Below are positions 14,843 to 23,250 of a stretch of DNA of 23,273 bases, piece by piece (position 1 is the first letter of the stretch; each line of letters begins with the position of its first letter). Under the pieces are notes generated by a model. It was given only the letters and a program-made list of their open reading frames with translations, had not been told where the DNA came from and did no database searches. Source of the stretch: Prevotellaceae bacterium UBA1075 (GTDB lineage Bacteria; Bacteroidota; Bacteroidia; Bacteroidales; Bacteroidaceae); NCBI GenBank assembly GCA_002316015.1, contig DCCS01000023.1, positions 128,563-151,835 on the forward strand, written 5' to 3'. Both the position numbers and the translations under genes were made by a program.

Positions 14843-16387
14843 ATGAGCATCAACTCTATCAGGCGTTTTGTGCCTGTTTTTCTTGTCTTTATTGCCCAGG
14901 TCGCACGGGCGCAGTTCAACACGGTCGGGGAGGATTACACGGCTCCCGACAGCTCGCTCATCACACACGCTACCGTGAAGGAGTTTCCCATGGAGGGTGA
15001 ACCTCTCTTCCAAGTGACTGTCAATGGCCGTAAGGTTGGGCTCTACAACGACCGCAGCCATTGGGGCGGGCTGGTGCATTTTGGCAGTTTTGAATTTGCG
15101 AACGGAAAGGAAATCACTATCCGCATCACTTACGCGAAGCCGTTGGAGTCCTTCGAGGTGCTTCCCGGAAAGAAACTTGACCTGCTCTCGGTGAGCCGCA
15201 AGGGCAAGCGCACCGTGGAGATAAGGACGGCGCGGGCTGACCAGAACATAACCCTGCTGGTGAACGGCGAGCCCCGCAAGGACGCCCTGCACCTCTTCTG
15301 CAACAGCGTGGACGCGGCGGCTCCTAAGGTTCCGGACAGCAAGGGCTATCACCGCTACGAGCAGGAGAAGCTGCACTACTTCGGCCCCGGATTCTATGAC
15401 CTGGAGAAAGTGCTTGGCGGCAAGGACATGCTTGTGCTTGAGGATGGCTGGAAAGTGTATGTGGCAGGCGGGGCGGTGCTCTATGGGCGCATTGGCCTCT
15501 GGGGCACGCACAAGGGCACGAAGGTCTGCGGAAGAGGCATGATATACAACGACACGCACAATCCGCGCGTGCTCTTCGAGGCCAACGAGTGTGAGGGGGC
15601 CGATGTGGAGGGCGTGCTCTTTCATGCCCATCGTCCGGGCGTATGGCAAGTGGTGGTCAACCATTGCAGGAATGTGGAGTTCAAGGGCGTGAAGATACTT
15701 TCCACACGGTATGCCTCCACGGACGGCCTGGATATCGTCAACAGCCAGCAGTGTGCCTTCCTCAACACCTTCATCCGCGCCAATGATGATGCCATAGCCA
15801 TCAAGGGACTCGACAGCAGGGCACCGGCGGAGTGTCCTCCCACGCGCAACCTCACCTTCTGCGGCATGCAGCTCTGGAACGACTGCAACTGTGCCATGGG
15901 CATCGGGGCAGAGAACCACTGCAGCCTTTACGAGAACATACGTTTCATGAACAGCAGCATCCTCTTCAGTTATGACGACCCCGACTATCACGAGGCACTG
16001 GACGAGCGCGCGGCACTTGCCATCTGCTGTATTCACGGAACCTACTTCCGCAACATCTCCTATGAGAACATTGACGTGTATCACTGTGAGAGACTTATAG
16101 CGGCAGGCTTTCAGCCATCGTTCTGGTTCGGGTTCCTGCCCGGCGACCAGAGCACTCCCGGCGGCATGTCGAACATACGCTATGTAAACGTCCAGTCCTA
16201 TAGCAACAGCGGCAGCAACATAGCCAACCAGATACACATCTATGGCTGGCAGCGGGAGGGTACGCCTTCCAAGAGTGTTGACGGTGTGCTGCTCGATCGT
16301 GTGTGCATAGAGGGGAAGCCTGTCACCTCGGCCTCCGACCCTCATCTCGTACTGGGGCCCAATGTGGTGAACATGACTTTCAAGTGA
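14843..16387 (+). CDS. Secreted right-handed beta-helix glycoside hydrolase (clan GH-N, GH28/GH49-like)
   Basis: The protein has 514 residues from ATG 14843. A Sec signal peptide (MSINSIRRFVPVFLVFIAQV) ends at ARA/QF. Residues about 30-170 are strand-rich and resemble the N-terminal beta-sandwich of GH49 enzymes. YFGPGFYDL and VYVAGGAVLYG then lead into a right-handed beta-helix. STDGLD (292-297) and NDDAIAIKG (314-322) supply three acidic residues, Asp294, Asp315 and Asp316, in the arrangement used by GH28 and GH49. The GHG histidine motif of GH28 is absent; the equivalent region reads GIGAENHCS (353-361). It should hydrolyse an extracellular or periplasmic polysaccharide; the substrate (pectin-like, alpha-glucan or other) cannot be told. 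No SusC/SusD genes are adjacent, so it is not in an obvious polysaccharide utilisation locus. Confidence 0.75.
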   Translation: MSINSIRRFVPVFLVFIAQVARAQFNTVGEDYTAPDSSLITHATVKEFPMEGEPLFQVTVNGRKVGLYNDRSHWGGLVHFGSFEFANGKEITIRITYAKPLESFEVLPGKKLDLLSVSRKGKRTVEIRTARADQNITLLVNGEPRKDALHLFCNSVDAAAPKVPDSKGYHRYEQEKLHYFGPGFYDLEKVLGGKDMLVLEDGWKVYVAGGAVLYGRIGLWGTHKGTKVCGRGMIYNDTHNPRVLFEANECEGADVEGVLFHAHRPGVWQVVVNHCRNVEFKGVKILSTRYASTDGLDIVNSQQCAFLNTFIRANDDAIAIKGLDSRAPAECPPTRNLTFCGMQLWNDCNCAMGIGAENHCSLYENIRFMNSSILFSYDDPDYHEALDERAALAICCIHGTYFRNISYENIDVYHCERLIAAGFQPSFWFGFLPGDQSTPGGMSNIRYVNVQSYSNSGSNIANQIHIYGWQREGTPSKSVDGVLLDRVCIEGKPVTSASDPHLVLGPNVVNMTFK

Positions 16388-16465
16388 AAGTCCCCGCGCC
16401 TCTCGTGTCCCCACTATGCCACGGGGATACGTGACCGCTGTGGACAATGGGGATATTTACAATCA

Positions 16466-16515
16466 GGGCATGCGGGCGGAAGCCTGGCCCAGGCCCGTCC
16501 GCATGCCCGTTTCTT
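16466..16515. terminator. Strong hairpin between convergent genes, probably a bidirectional terminator
   Basis: GGGCATGCGGGCGG (16466-16479) pairs with CCGTCCGCATGCCC (16495-16508), with one G:T, and the inner GCCT/AGGC continues the stem. On the plus strand TTTCTTGT follows, suiting termination of the glycoside hydrolase transcript. The hairpin also lies 34 nt past the fkp stop on the minus strand, where AT-rich sequence follows. Confidence 0.75.
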
Positions 16516-16541
16516 GTATGGCGCGTGCTTTCTCGGTGGCT

Positions 16542-19394
16542 TTATGAGCGGCTTGTCTGCAGTCCCGTGCGGCTCAAGGTCATTTCCACAAAGCGTGCCT
16601 TGGCGTTGGGGCGGTGCTCGGAGAGCACGCTCTTGATGCGTGCGGCGGCCTCGGGGTCCTTGGCCATCATGTACAGGTAGCCTCCTCCGCCCGCTCCGGG
16701 AAGTTTGTAGCCTGTGCACAGGTCGTCAACGAGTTGTGTGATGGAACTTATGGCTGGGGGGTTGGTGCCGCTGTCCAGCAACTGGTTCTGCTGCCAGGTA
16801 CGGCGTACCAGTCTGCCCACCTGGTCATAGTCGCACCGCTGGAATGCCTCATACACATCCATGGCATGCTCTTTCATCTCGGCCAAGAGTTCCATGTGAC
16901 GTGTCTCAAGCAGGAACATCGAGCGCACGATTTCAGCCAGGATTTTCTTCGCCGTGCGTGTGACGCCTGTGTAGTAGAGCAGGTGGCAGCCGCTGTATTG
17001 TGGGTCGGTGTAGAGCGTTTCGTTCAGCCACCGCACTTCGGGTATTTGCGTGAGACCGCTCCCTGTCACCAGCAGTTTCACTCCGGGCAGCACCCCGCCA
17101 TACTGGTCTTGCCATCCCCCGCCGGTGGTGAGCAGTTGCTCAAGCACCAGCGTGCGGTTGGAAATCTCGCACTTGTCCCAGTTAAGGCCGCAGAAGTCGC
17201 TCAGTGCGCCCAACACGGTGGCAGACAGGATGCTGCTTGTGCCCAGTCCGCTTCCGGCGGGTATGGCGCTCAGGATTGTAAGTTCAATGCCGCAACCGAA
17301 GTCCTGCAATTGCTCCTTAAGTGAAGCAAAACGGGCCTTGCAGTACTCTGGAAGGAATCCTGCCAGGGAAAGTGCGGCCTTGGGGATGGAGAAGGGAGAG
17401 CCCACCAGCGCGCAGTGCCGCAGTTGGTCGTAAGTCCCGATGTGCTCCTCGGCTCCCAGGTCTATGCTGCGCAGCGTAATCTCCCACTTGGTGGATGGCT
17501 TCACATAGACCTGCAGGGGCGGTTGCCCGTTCAGTTCGATGGCCAGGTTGACCACGTTGCCCCCGTTCACCAGGCAGTAGGGAGGCGTGTCGGTCCATCC
17601 TCCGGCCAGGTCGATGCGCACGGGACTTCGTCCCCACACGATCTGGTCGGCCAGCACGTTCATGCGTGGCATCTGCTTGTCTTTCTTCGCCTGGCTCACC
17701 AGTCCTTCCCTCAGCAGGGCGAACGCGGCCTGTTCATGCCTGGTCTCCTGCTGTCCCAGCAGCGTGAGTGTGCGGTGCCGGAACATTTGGTCGCCGGCGC
17801 GTGTCAGCAAGGGGGTATCCTCGTCCGGTTCATCGGGCAAGGGCAGATGGTGCTTGGCAAACTCGTGCGCCATATTGTCCAGGTTGGTCTGGTAGAACAC
17901 GCTGTGGTGGTAGTTGGCGGCCAGTTCCATGAGGTTGTGGCTGCGGAACTGCTCGCGCTGTGCCTGCAGCCGGCACAGGTTGGCTTGGTCGGACAGGTAG
18001 TTGGCACACACCTTGTGCGACTTGCGCCACAGTTCCCGTCCCTCCTTGTCCCCGGCGCTGTCCACCATCCACCGCAGCATGCGCTCCAGGGCACTCAAGT
18101 CCTGGCTTACAGGGAAGATGCGGGCGGCCTGCAGGTCGGCCGGTGGCTGTATCTCCTCCAGGCCAAGTCCCCTTTGCGATGCCCATTCAGCCACGCTCAT
18201 GCCCAGGTAAGTTGTCCCGGGAAGTGTTATGTCCCCACGGAAGGCATCGTTCATCCCATAGGGCCGCAGCGCATAGGCGTTGGGCAGGGGAGAGTCAATG
18301 GGCACCATGTCCACGCACACACCTTGTGGCAGGTCAATGTGCCAGTCATTCTCAGGCACGCCTGTGATGATGTTGCTTCCATGCAGGTTCCATTGTTCTC
18401 CCACGCATGAGTTCTCGATCCAGGTGTTGCGATTGTGCTCGGTGAGAGCAGTCATGCACCTGGCGTTCTGTATGAATATGGAGGGGTGTGGCTTGACACC
18501 CAGGTGCATGATGAGCCGCTGGTCATACACCAGGTTCTGTATGCTCAAGGTACTGCTTATCATCTCACGGCTGGTGCCGTAATGGTAGAACTCGCCGTCC
18601 TGCAGCGGCAGGATGGCGGTTGTGAGTCCGTCAAGCAGGCTGTCGGGGCGGGATGGGTGCTCGCCCAGGGCGCATCCGAAGTCGCTGTAGAGGTCGTAGG
18701 AGCAGATGGAGCCTCCGGCTGTGCGGCACTTCTTGTCAAGGAGGCTCACGGCACGGTCGCTGAGCAGCCATATACCGACATCCATCAGAAAGAGGTGTGA
18801 GCGTGACAGTGTGCCCAGCCGCTCCACGCTGGGTTTCTGCAGCATGAAGTCCAGACTCCCCGGAGTGTCACGCCTGGACAGGAACACACCATGGTTCCGG
18901 GCGAGCGAGGGGTCGGCCCACAGCCCGTAGCACACCACGTCGGCCTGTGGGATGGGTTGCAGTTTGCCGGCCCTTATATACACGTCCCCGCTGGCTATGA
19001 GCGTGTTCAGCCCCACGGGCGCGGCCTGCATGATGCGCTCATGCAGGGGCAGTTGCAGTTGCAGGAGGTTTTGTGAGATGCGCTGTCCGCGGCTCCATCT
19101 GAAGACGGGGATGGGCGTGAGGATTTTCCCGCTGGGCGCGTATGACGGCAGGCGCCTGCTCTGGCCGCCCGCGTGCAGCAGGATCCGTTTCTCTCTGGGG
19201 AGCCATTCTTCCAGTGTGGCATTGTGGTCTTCGGCCTGCCTGCATGCCTCCAGCAGCCAGGCGGTGCCGCCTCCACTGCCCAGTTTCTGCCCGGTGGGGT
19301 CACTGGTGCAGAAGAACTCTTCGTGTGACACTCCCTCGATTTCGTGGAAGCGGCTGGCCAGGTTTTGGGGGAGTGAAAGCAGTTTCTTTGTCAT
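16542..19394 (-). CDS. fkp: Bifunctional L-fucokinase / L-fucose-1-phosphate guanylyltransferase
   Basis: The protein has 950 residues from the ATG at 19394, practically the length of Bacteroides fragilis Fkp. The N-terminal half is the guanylyltransferase: GSGGGTAW at 39-46 and HAGGQSRRLPSY at 74-85 form the nucleotide-binding signature, followed by beta-helix-like sequence. The C-terminal half is a GHMP kinase: RIDLAGGWTDTPP (593-605), PAGSGLGTSS (712-721) and LPGAGGGGY (898-906) are its three motifs. It phosphorylates free L-fucose with ATP and then couples the product to GTP, giving GDP-L-fucose. The frame extends 56 residues upstream into fcl, but that part has low complexity and no family similarity, so 19394 is preferred. 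It is last in the manC-gmd-fcl-fkp cluster, 112 nt after fcl, and combines salvage with de novo synthesis. Confidence 0.95.
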   Translation of the reverse strand: MTKKLLSLPQNLASRFHEIEGVSHEEFFCTSDPTGQKLGSGGGTAWLLEACRQAEDHNATLEEWLPREKRILLHAGGQSRRLPSYAPSGKILTPIPVFRWSRGQRISQNLLQLQLPLHERIMQAAPVGLNTLIASGDVYIRAGKLQPIPQADVVCYGLWADPSLARNHGVFLSRRDTPGSLDFMLQKPSVERLGTLSRSHLFLMDVGIWLLSDRAVSLLDKKCRTAGGSICSYDLYSDFGCALGEHPSRPDSLLDGLTTAILPLQDGEFYHYGTSREMISSTLSIQNLVYDQRLIMHLGVKPHPSIFIQNARCMTALTEHNRNTWIENSCVGEQWNLHGSNIITGVPENDWHIDLPQGVCVDMVPIDSPLPNAYALRPYGMNDAFRGDITLPGTTYLGMSVAEWASQRGLGLEEIQPPADLQAARIFPVSQDLSALERMLRWMVDSAGDKEGRELWRKSHKVCANYLSDQANLCRLQAQREQFRSHNLMELAANYHHSVFYQTNLDNMAHEFAKHHLPLPDEPDEDTPLLTRAGDQMFRHRTLTLLGQQETRHEQAAFALLREGLVSQAKKDKQMPRMNVLADQIVWGRSPVRIDLAGGWTDTPPYCLVNGGNVVNLAIELNGQPPLQVYVKPSTKWEITLRSIDLGAEEHIGTYDQLRHCALVGSPFSIPKAALSLAGFLPEYCKARFASLKEQLQDFGCGIELTILSAIPAGSGLGTSSILSATVLGALSDFCGLNWDKCEISNRTLVLEQLLTTGGGWQDQYGGVLPGVKLLVTGSGLTQIPEVRWLNETLYTDPQYSGCHLLYYTGVTRTAKKILAEIVRSMFLLETRHMELLAEMKEHAMDVYEAFQRCDYDQVGRLVRRTWQQNQLLDSGTNPPAISSITQLVDDLCTGYKLPGAGGGGYLYMMAKDPEAAARIKSVLSEHRPNAKARFVEMTLSRTGLQTSRS

Positions 19395-19506
19395 GTGTCG
19401 TGCGCCAGTCTTGGCCGTTGGGAAGCGCGGCCCGCTGCTTCCGTGTGGCAGGGTGCGGGCTACGGCCTCCTGTTGCGTCTTGGGTGTTTTCGTCTCAGTG
19501 TCAGTC

Positions 19507-20658
19507 CTATGCCTTGGGCTCCTCCTTGTGGTTGATGCAGATGCCCTTGCGGTACCACTCATACAAGCGGTGTATGCCCTCGTCTATCTCGATGGTATGG
19601 TGCCATCCCAGGCGGTGCAGTTTGCTCACATCGGTGAGCTTGAGCATAGTGCCGTCGGGCTTGGTGCTGTCCCAGCGCAGGTCGCCCTGGAATCCTGTCT
19701 CGTTTGCAATCTTCTCGGCGCACTCGCGTATGCTGATCTGCTTGCCTGTGCCGATATTGATGTGGCAGTTGCGTATCTCGCGTATTCCGTCGCGGTTGAC
19801 CTTCATGGGGGTGTTCTCGGCCACATCCCTGAAGTCCACATGCAGCAGGCAGTGTACGCTGGCGTCGGCCATCTCCTCGCTCCAGAGGAACTCTCTCATG
19901 GGCGATCCCGTGCCCCACAGGGTCACGCTTCCCTTCTCGATACCATAGGAGGCCAGCACCATGAGTATGTCCCTGTCGCCCGACGTGGCATCCACGCGCA
20001 GGCGTGTGCCTTTCATGGTCACCGGGCGCAGGCCGATGTCCTTGCGCACCGCGTCCCAGTCATCCTCGTCCAGGCACTTGGCCAGGTATATCTTGCGGAT
20101 CATCGCGGGCAGCACGTGGCTGTTCTCCAGGTGGAAGTTGTCGTTGGGCCCATACAGGTTGGTGGGCATCACGGCGATGTAGTTGGTGCCGTACTGGAGG
20201 TTGAATGACTCGCACATCTTCAGTCCGGCTATTTTGGCGATGGCGTAGGGCTCGTTGGTGTACTCCAGTGTGCCGGTCAGCAGGCAGTCCTCGGGCATGG
20301 GCTGGGGAGCCTCGCCGGGATAGATGCATGTGCTGCCCAGGAAGAGCAGCTTCTCCACGCCGTGCTTCCAGCTCTCGCCAATCACGTTCTGCTGTATCTG
20401 CAGGTTCTGGTAGATGAAGTCCGCGCGGTACTTCAGATTGGCCATGATGCCTCCCACGTGTGCGGCGGCCAGCACCACGGCCTGTGGCCGCTCCTGGTCG
20501 AAGAAGTCCCTCACGGCCACGGGATCCAGCAAGTCCAGTTCGTGGTGGCTGCGTCCTGTCAGGTTGTCATAGCCCCTCTGTCTCAGGTTGTTCCAGATGG
20601 CAGAGCCCACCAGTCCGTGGTGTCCTGCCACAAATATCTTGGTGTTCTTGTCCAGCAT
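19507..20658 (-). CDS. fcl: GDP-L-fucose synthase (GDP-4-keto-6-deoxy-D-mannose epimerase/reductase)
   Basis: This is a 383-residue extended SDR. It has the NADPH-binding GHHGLVGS (12-19), the active-site GSTCIYP (108-114) with Ser109 and Cys111, and YAIAK with Tyr138/Lys142. Residues such as AAAHVGGIMAN and PTNLYGPNDNF are characteristic of GMER/Fcl. It epimerises C3 and C5 of GDP-4-keto-6-deoxy-D-mannose and reduces C4, giving GDP-L-fucose. It is longer than the E. coli enzyme (about 321 residues) because of an insertion around residues 190-240, a form I associate with Bacteroidetes. GGAGG lies upstream of its ATG, 16 nt after the gmd stop, so it is cotranscribed with gmd. Confidence 0.96.
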   Translation of the reverse strand: MLDKNTKIFVAGHHGLVGSAIWNNLRQRGYDNLTGRSHHELDLLDPVAVRDFFDQERPQAVVLAAAHVGGIMANLKYRADFIYQNLQIQQNVIGESWKHGVEKLLFLGSTCIYPGEAPQPMPEDCLLTGTLEYTNEPYAIAKIAGLKMCESFNLQYGTNYIAVMPTNLYGPNDNFHLENSHVLPAMIRKIYLAKCLDEDDWDAVRKDIGLRPVTMKGTRLRVDATSGDRDILMVLASYGIEKGSVTLWGTGSPMREFLWSEEMADASVHCLLHVDFRDVAENTPMKVNRDGIREIRNCHINIGTGKQISIRECAEKIANETGFQGDLRWDSTKPDGTMLKLTDVSKLHRLGWHHTIEIDEGIHRLYEWYRKGICINHKEEPKA

Positions 20659-20674
20659 AGTGTGTCCCTCCGTG

Positions 20675-21775
20675 CTATTTGACCACTCCCTTCTCCAGGT
20701 ATTCGGCCAGGTTCACGCGCATCACCTGTGCCACATGGTCGGCGGCCACCTGTTCCATGTCGTGCTTGACCATGATGGCCACCAGTTGCTCAAAGGATGT
20801 CTTCTGCATGGGGTCCCATCCCAGTTTCTCCTTGGCCTTGGTGGGGTCTCCCCACAGGTTCACCACGTCGGTGGGACGGTAGAAGTCCTCGCTCACCTCC
20901 ACCAGCACGCGGCCTGTGGCCTTGTCTATCCCCTTCTCGTCCAAGCCCTTTCCCCGGAACTCCAGTTCGATGCCGGCATGCTTGAAGGCGTAGTGGCAGA
21001 ACTCCCTCACACTGTGCTGCACTCCTGTGGCTATCACGAAATCCTCGGGTTTCTCCTGCTGCAGGATGAGCCACATGCATTCCACATAGTCCTTGGCGTA
21101 GCCCCAGTCGCGCAGCGAGGAGAGGTTTCCCAGGTACAGCTTGTCCTGCTTTCCCTGCGCGATGCGCGCGGCGGCCAGGGTGATCTTGCGTGTCACGAAG
21201 GTCTCGCCGCGCCGCTCGCTCTCGTGGTTGAACAGGATGCCCGAGCAGCAGAACATGCCATAGGCGTCGCGGTATTCCTTTACTATCCAGTAGCCGTAGA
21301 GTTTGGCCACGGCATAGGGGCTGTAGGGGTGGAACGGCGTGTCCTCGTTCTGCGGCACCTCCTCCACCTTCCCGTAGAGCTCGCTGGTGGATGCCTGGTA
21401 GATGCGGCATGTGTCCTCCAGGTGGTTGGTGCGCACGGCCTCCAGGACGCGCAGCACTCCCACGGCATCCACATCGGCTGTGAACTCTGGGGTGTCGAAA
21501 CTCACCTGCACATGGCTCTGCGCGGCCAGGTTGTATATCTCGGTTGGCTTCACCTTGCCCACCAGTTTCACGAGCGACATCGAGTCGCTCATGTCGGCAT
21601 AGTGGAGGTGGAAGTGTGGCTTGCCTTCGAGGTGCGCGATGCGCTGTCGGTAGTCAACCGACGAGCGGCGTATGATGCCGTGTACCTCGTAGCCCTTCTC
21701 CAGGAGGAACTCGCTCAGGTAGGAGCCGTCCTGTCCCGTCACCCCTGTGATGAGTGCGATGTTTTTCTTTTCCAA
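20675..21775 (-). CDS. gmd: GDP-mannose 4,6-dehydratase (TTG start)
   Basis: This 366-residue extended SDR has the glycine-rich GVTGQDGS at 11-18, NLAAQSHVQVSF at 82-93, the active-site STSELYG with Thr130 and Glu132, and YSPYAVAK with Tyr154/Lys158. It converts GDP-D-mannose to GDP-4-keto-6-deoxy-D-mannose, the substrate of Fcl. The reading frame has no ATG before the conserved N-terminus; the only suitable start is TTG at 21775-21773, giving (M)EKKNIALITGVTG. No Shine-Dalgarno site is evident, and the start lies 48 nt after the manC stop. The first in-frame ATG would remove about 60 residues including the cofactor site, so it cannot be the start. Confidence 0.95.
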   Translation of the reverse strand: MEKKNIALITGVTGQDGSYLSEFLLEKGYEVHGIIRRSSVDYRQRIAHLEGKPHFHLHYADMSDSMSLVKLVGKVKPTEIYNLAAQSHVQVSFDTPEFTADVDAVGVLRVLEAVRTNHLEDTCRIYQASTSELYGKVEEVPQNEDTPFHPYSPYAVAKLYGYWIVKEYRDAYGMFCCSGILFNHESERRGETFVTRKITLAAARIAQGKQDKLYLGNLSSLRDWGYAKDYVECMWLILQQEKPEDFVIATGVQHSVREFCHYAFKHAGIELEFRGKGLDEKGIDKATGRVLVEVSEDFYRPTDVVNLWGDPTKAKEKLGWDPMQKTSFEQLVAIMVKHDMEQVAADHVAQVMRVNLAEYLEKGVVK

Positions 21776-21823
21776 GTCGTATGCTGAATGTGTGTGTTCT
21801 GATGTTGTCCCCTGTCCTTTGCC

Positions 21824-22885
21824 TCACTCGTTGCAGAACTCCCGTATGCGCTGTTCCTCGCTCAGTTTGCACACCAGCAGGTTGCCGTCGCGCTCGGCCA
21901 CGATGTAGCCCTCCAGCCCCTGGATGACCACCTTCTTCTCCTGGGGTGTGTGCACGATGCAGTCCGAGGTCTCGTGCAGGTGCACCGACGGTCCCACGCA
22001 GGCGTTTCCGTGGGCGTCGCGCTGGCTGTTGAGCAGGAGCGAACCCCAGGTGCCCAGGTCGCTCCAGCCGAACTGGGCCGGGCACACGAATATCTCCTCG
22101 GCCTTCTCCAGTATGGCGTAGTCCACCGAGATGCTCTCGCAGCGGGGGAAAGCCTTGTCGATGGCCTCCTGTTCCCGCGCTGTCCCGTACACGGGCAGCA
22201 GTTCCTCGAATATCTGCGATATGGCAGGCTGATAGACGCGGAAGGCGTTGACGATGGTGCTCACGTTCCAGATGAAGATGCCGGAGTTCCAGTAGAAGTT
22301 GCCCTGGCTGATGTATTTCCGCGCCGTGTCCAGGTCGGGTTTCTCACGGAAGGAGTCCACGCGGAACATCTCGCGGTTGCGTGCCGAGGGCACCGAGAGG
22401 TCGGCCTGGATGTAGCCGTAGCCCGTCTCGGGACGTGTGGGCTTCATGCCCAGGGTCACTATGGCATCGGTCTCTGACACGAAACGCAGGCTTGATCCGA
22501 TGACCCTGCGGAACTCCACGGGGTCGGTCACCAGGTGGTCACTGGGTGACACCACGATGTTGGCCCTGGGGTTCCTGGCCTTGATGTGCCAGCACACATA
22601 GGCGATGCAGGGGGCCGTGTTCCTGCGGCATGGCTCGCAAAGAATGTTCTCCTGGGGTATCTCGGGCAGTTGGGCTTTGACCAGGGGGGCGTAGTCCTTG
22701 CTTGTGGCCACCCACACGTTGGACGGGCCCACCACTCCCTCGAATCGGTCAAAGGTGAGCTGCAGCAGCGTTCTGCCGCATCCCAGGACATCAACAAACT
22801 GCTTAGGCGTGTCGCTCGTGCTCAGCGGCCAAAAGCGGCTTCCCACTCCGCCCGCCATGATAACCAGGTGATTATTATGATCCAT
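21824..22885 (-). CDS. manC: Mannose-1-phosphate guanylyltransferase (GDP-mannose pyrophosphorylase)
   Basis: The protein has 353 residues with the nucleotidyltransferase signature AGGVGSRFWPLS (11-22) and PKQF (27-30), followed by SPSDHL, FREKPD and NFYWNSGIFIW, all characteristic of the long-type GDP-mannose pyrophosphorylases. It forms GDP-mannose from mannose-1-phosphate and GTP. The C-terminal phosphomannose isomerase domain of bifunctional ManC proteins is absent, so mannose-6-phosphate isomerase and phosphomannomutase must be encoded elsewhere. It is the first gene of the GDP-fucose cluster and its product is the direct substrate of Gmd. The ATG is preceded by a leader of about 160 nt without a Shine-Dalgarno site. 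Confidence 0.95.
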   Translation of the reverse strand: MDHNNHLVIMAGGVGSRFWPLSTSDTPKQFVDVLGCGRTLLQLTFDRFEGVVGPSNVWVATSKDYAPLVKAQLPEIPQENILCEPCRRNTAPCIAYVCWHIKARNPRANIVVSPSDHLVTDPVEFRRVIGSSLRFVSETDAIVTLGMKPTRPETGYGYIQADLSVPSARNREMFRVDSFREKPDLDTARKYISQGNFYWNSGIFIWNVSTIVNAFRVYQPAISQIFEELLPVYGTAREQEAIDKAFPRCESISVDYAILEKAEEIFVCPAQFGWSDLGTWGSLLLNSQRDAHGNACVGPSVHLHETSDCIVHTPQEKKVVIQGLEGYIVAERDGNLLVCKLSEEQRIREFCNE

Positions 22886-23053
22886 GCTGATAGATTTATG
22901 TCGTTTGCCGTTTTTTACATGTTACAGAACCTGCAAGCGGGCAAGTGGAGCTCATGCTTCTTGGACGCCTGGATTGCTCGTCTGCGCAATGGTGATGCGT
23001 GAGCGTGCCCCCGCCCAACCGGATGGTGAAACATGCCTACAGCATCTCATATG

Positions 23054-23061
23054 CAAAAGTA
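23054..23061 (-). promoter_or_regulatory. Promoter of the manC-gmd-fcl-fkp cluster (-7 box)
   Basis: On the minus strand TACTTTTG matches the -7 consensus and sits in the repeated context TTTTGCATA. No TTTG is found at the standard 19-nt spacing; the nearest are 12 and 25 nt away. Transcription would begin near 23046, giving a long leader of roughly 160 nt. Confidence 0.5.
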
Positions 23062-23177
23062 TGCAAAAAAAGTCAAAATCCCTCCACAATCCTTTGACTT
23101 TTCTATACAAGGTGAAGAAATCTTTCCAACTTCCTCCCAAGTGGAAGCCTCCTCACCGCTTGGGGGAAGTCCCCTCC

Positions 23178-23208
23178 ATGCCACCCCCAAGGGGGAGGGG
23201 AGTGGCAT
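23178..23208. repeat. Nested GC-rich palindrome near array C
   Basis: The outer arms ATGCCAC (23178-23184) and GTGGCAT (23202-23208) enclose an inner CCCCC-AA-GGGGG (23184-23195). The GGGGGAGG core is shared with the palindrome at 79-96. The nearby CTTCC/GGAAG (23130-23147) is a smaller inverted repeat. Confidence 0.6.
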
Positions 23209-23250
23209 ATGCCTCATTACTGGCTCTCACAGAGGGGCGTATGGAAAGAG

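Noticed and set aside
14837..16447. 536-residue open frame on the minus strand opposite the glycoside hydrolase
   Set aside because: It mirrors the codon structure of the real gene, has no family motifs, and its His/Val-rich composition is typical of antisense frames in GC-rich DNA.
19395..19562. N-terminal extension of Fkp to an ATG inside fcl
   Set aside because: The extra 56 residues are low-complexity (Ser/Thr/Arg-rich) and unlike the family, and starting at 19394 gives the expected length of 950 residues.
22886..23046. Known riboswitch in the manC leader
   Set aside because: No core motif of a riboswitch class that I know could be recognised; only generic GC-rich inverted segments are present.
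22952..23140. 62-residue frame upstream of manC on the minus strand
   Set aside because: It overlaps the promoter and leader, has no conserved features, and its composition is not gene-like.
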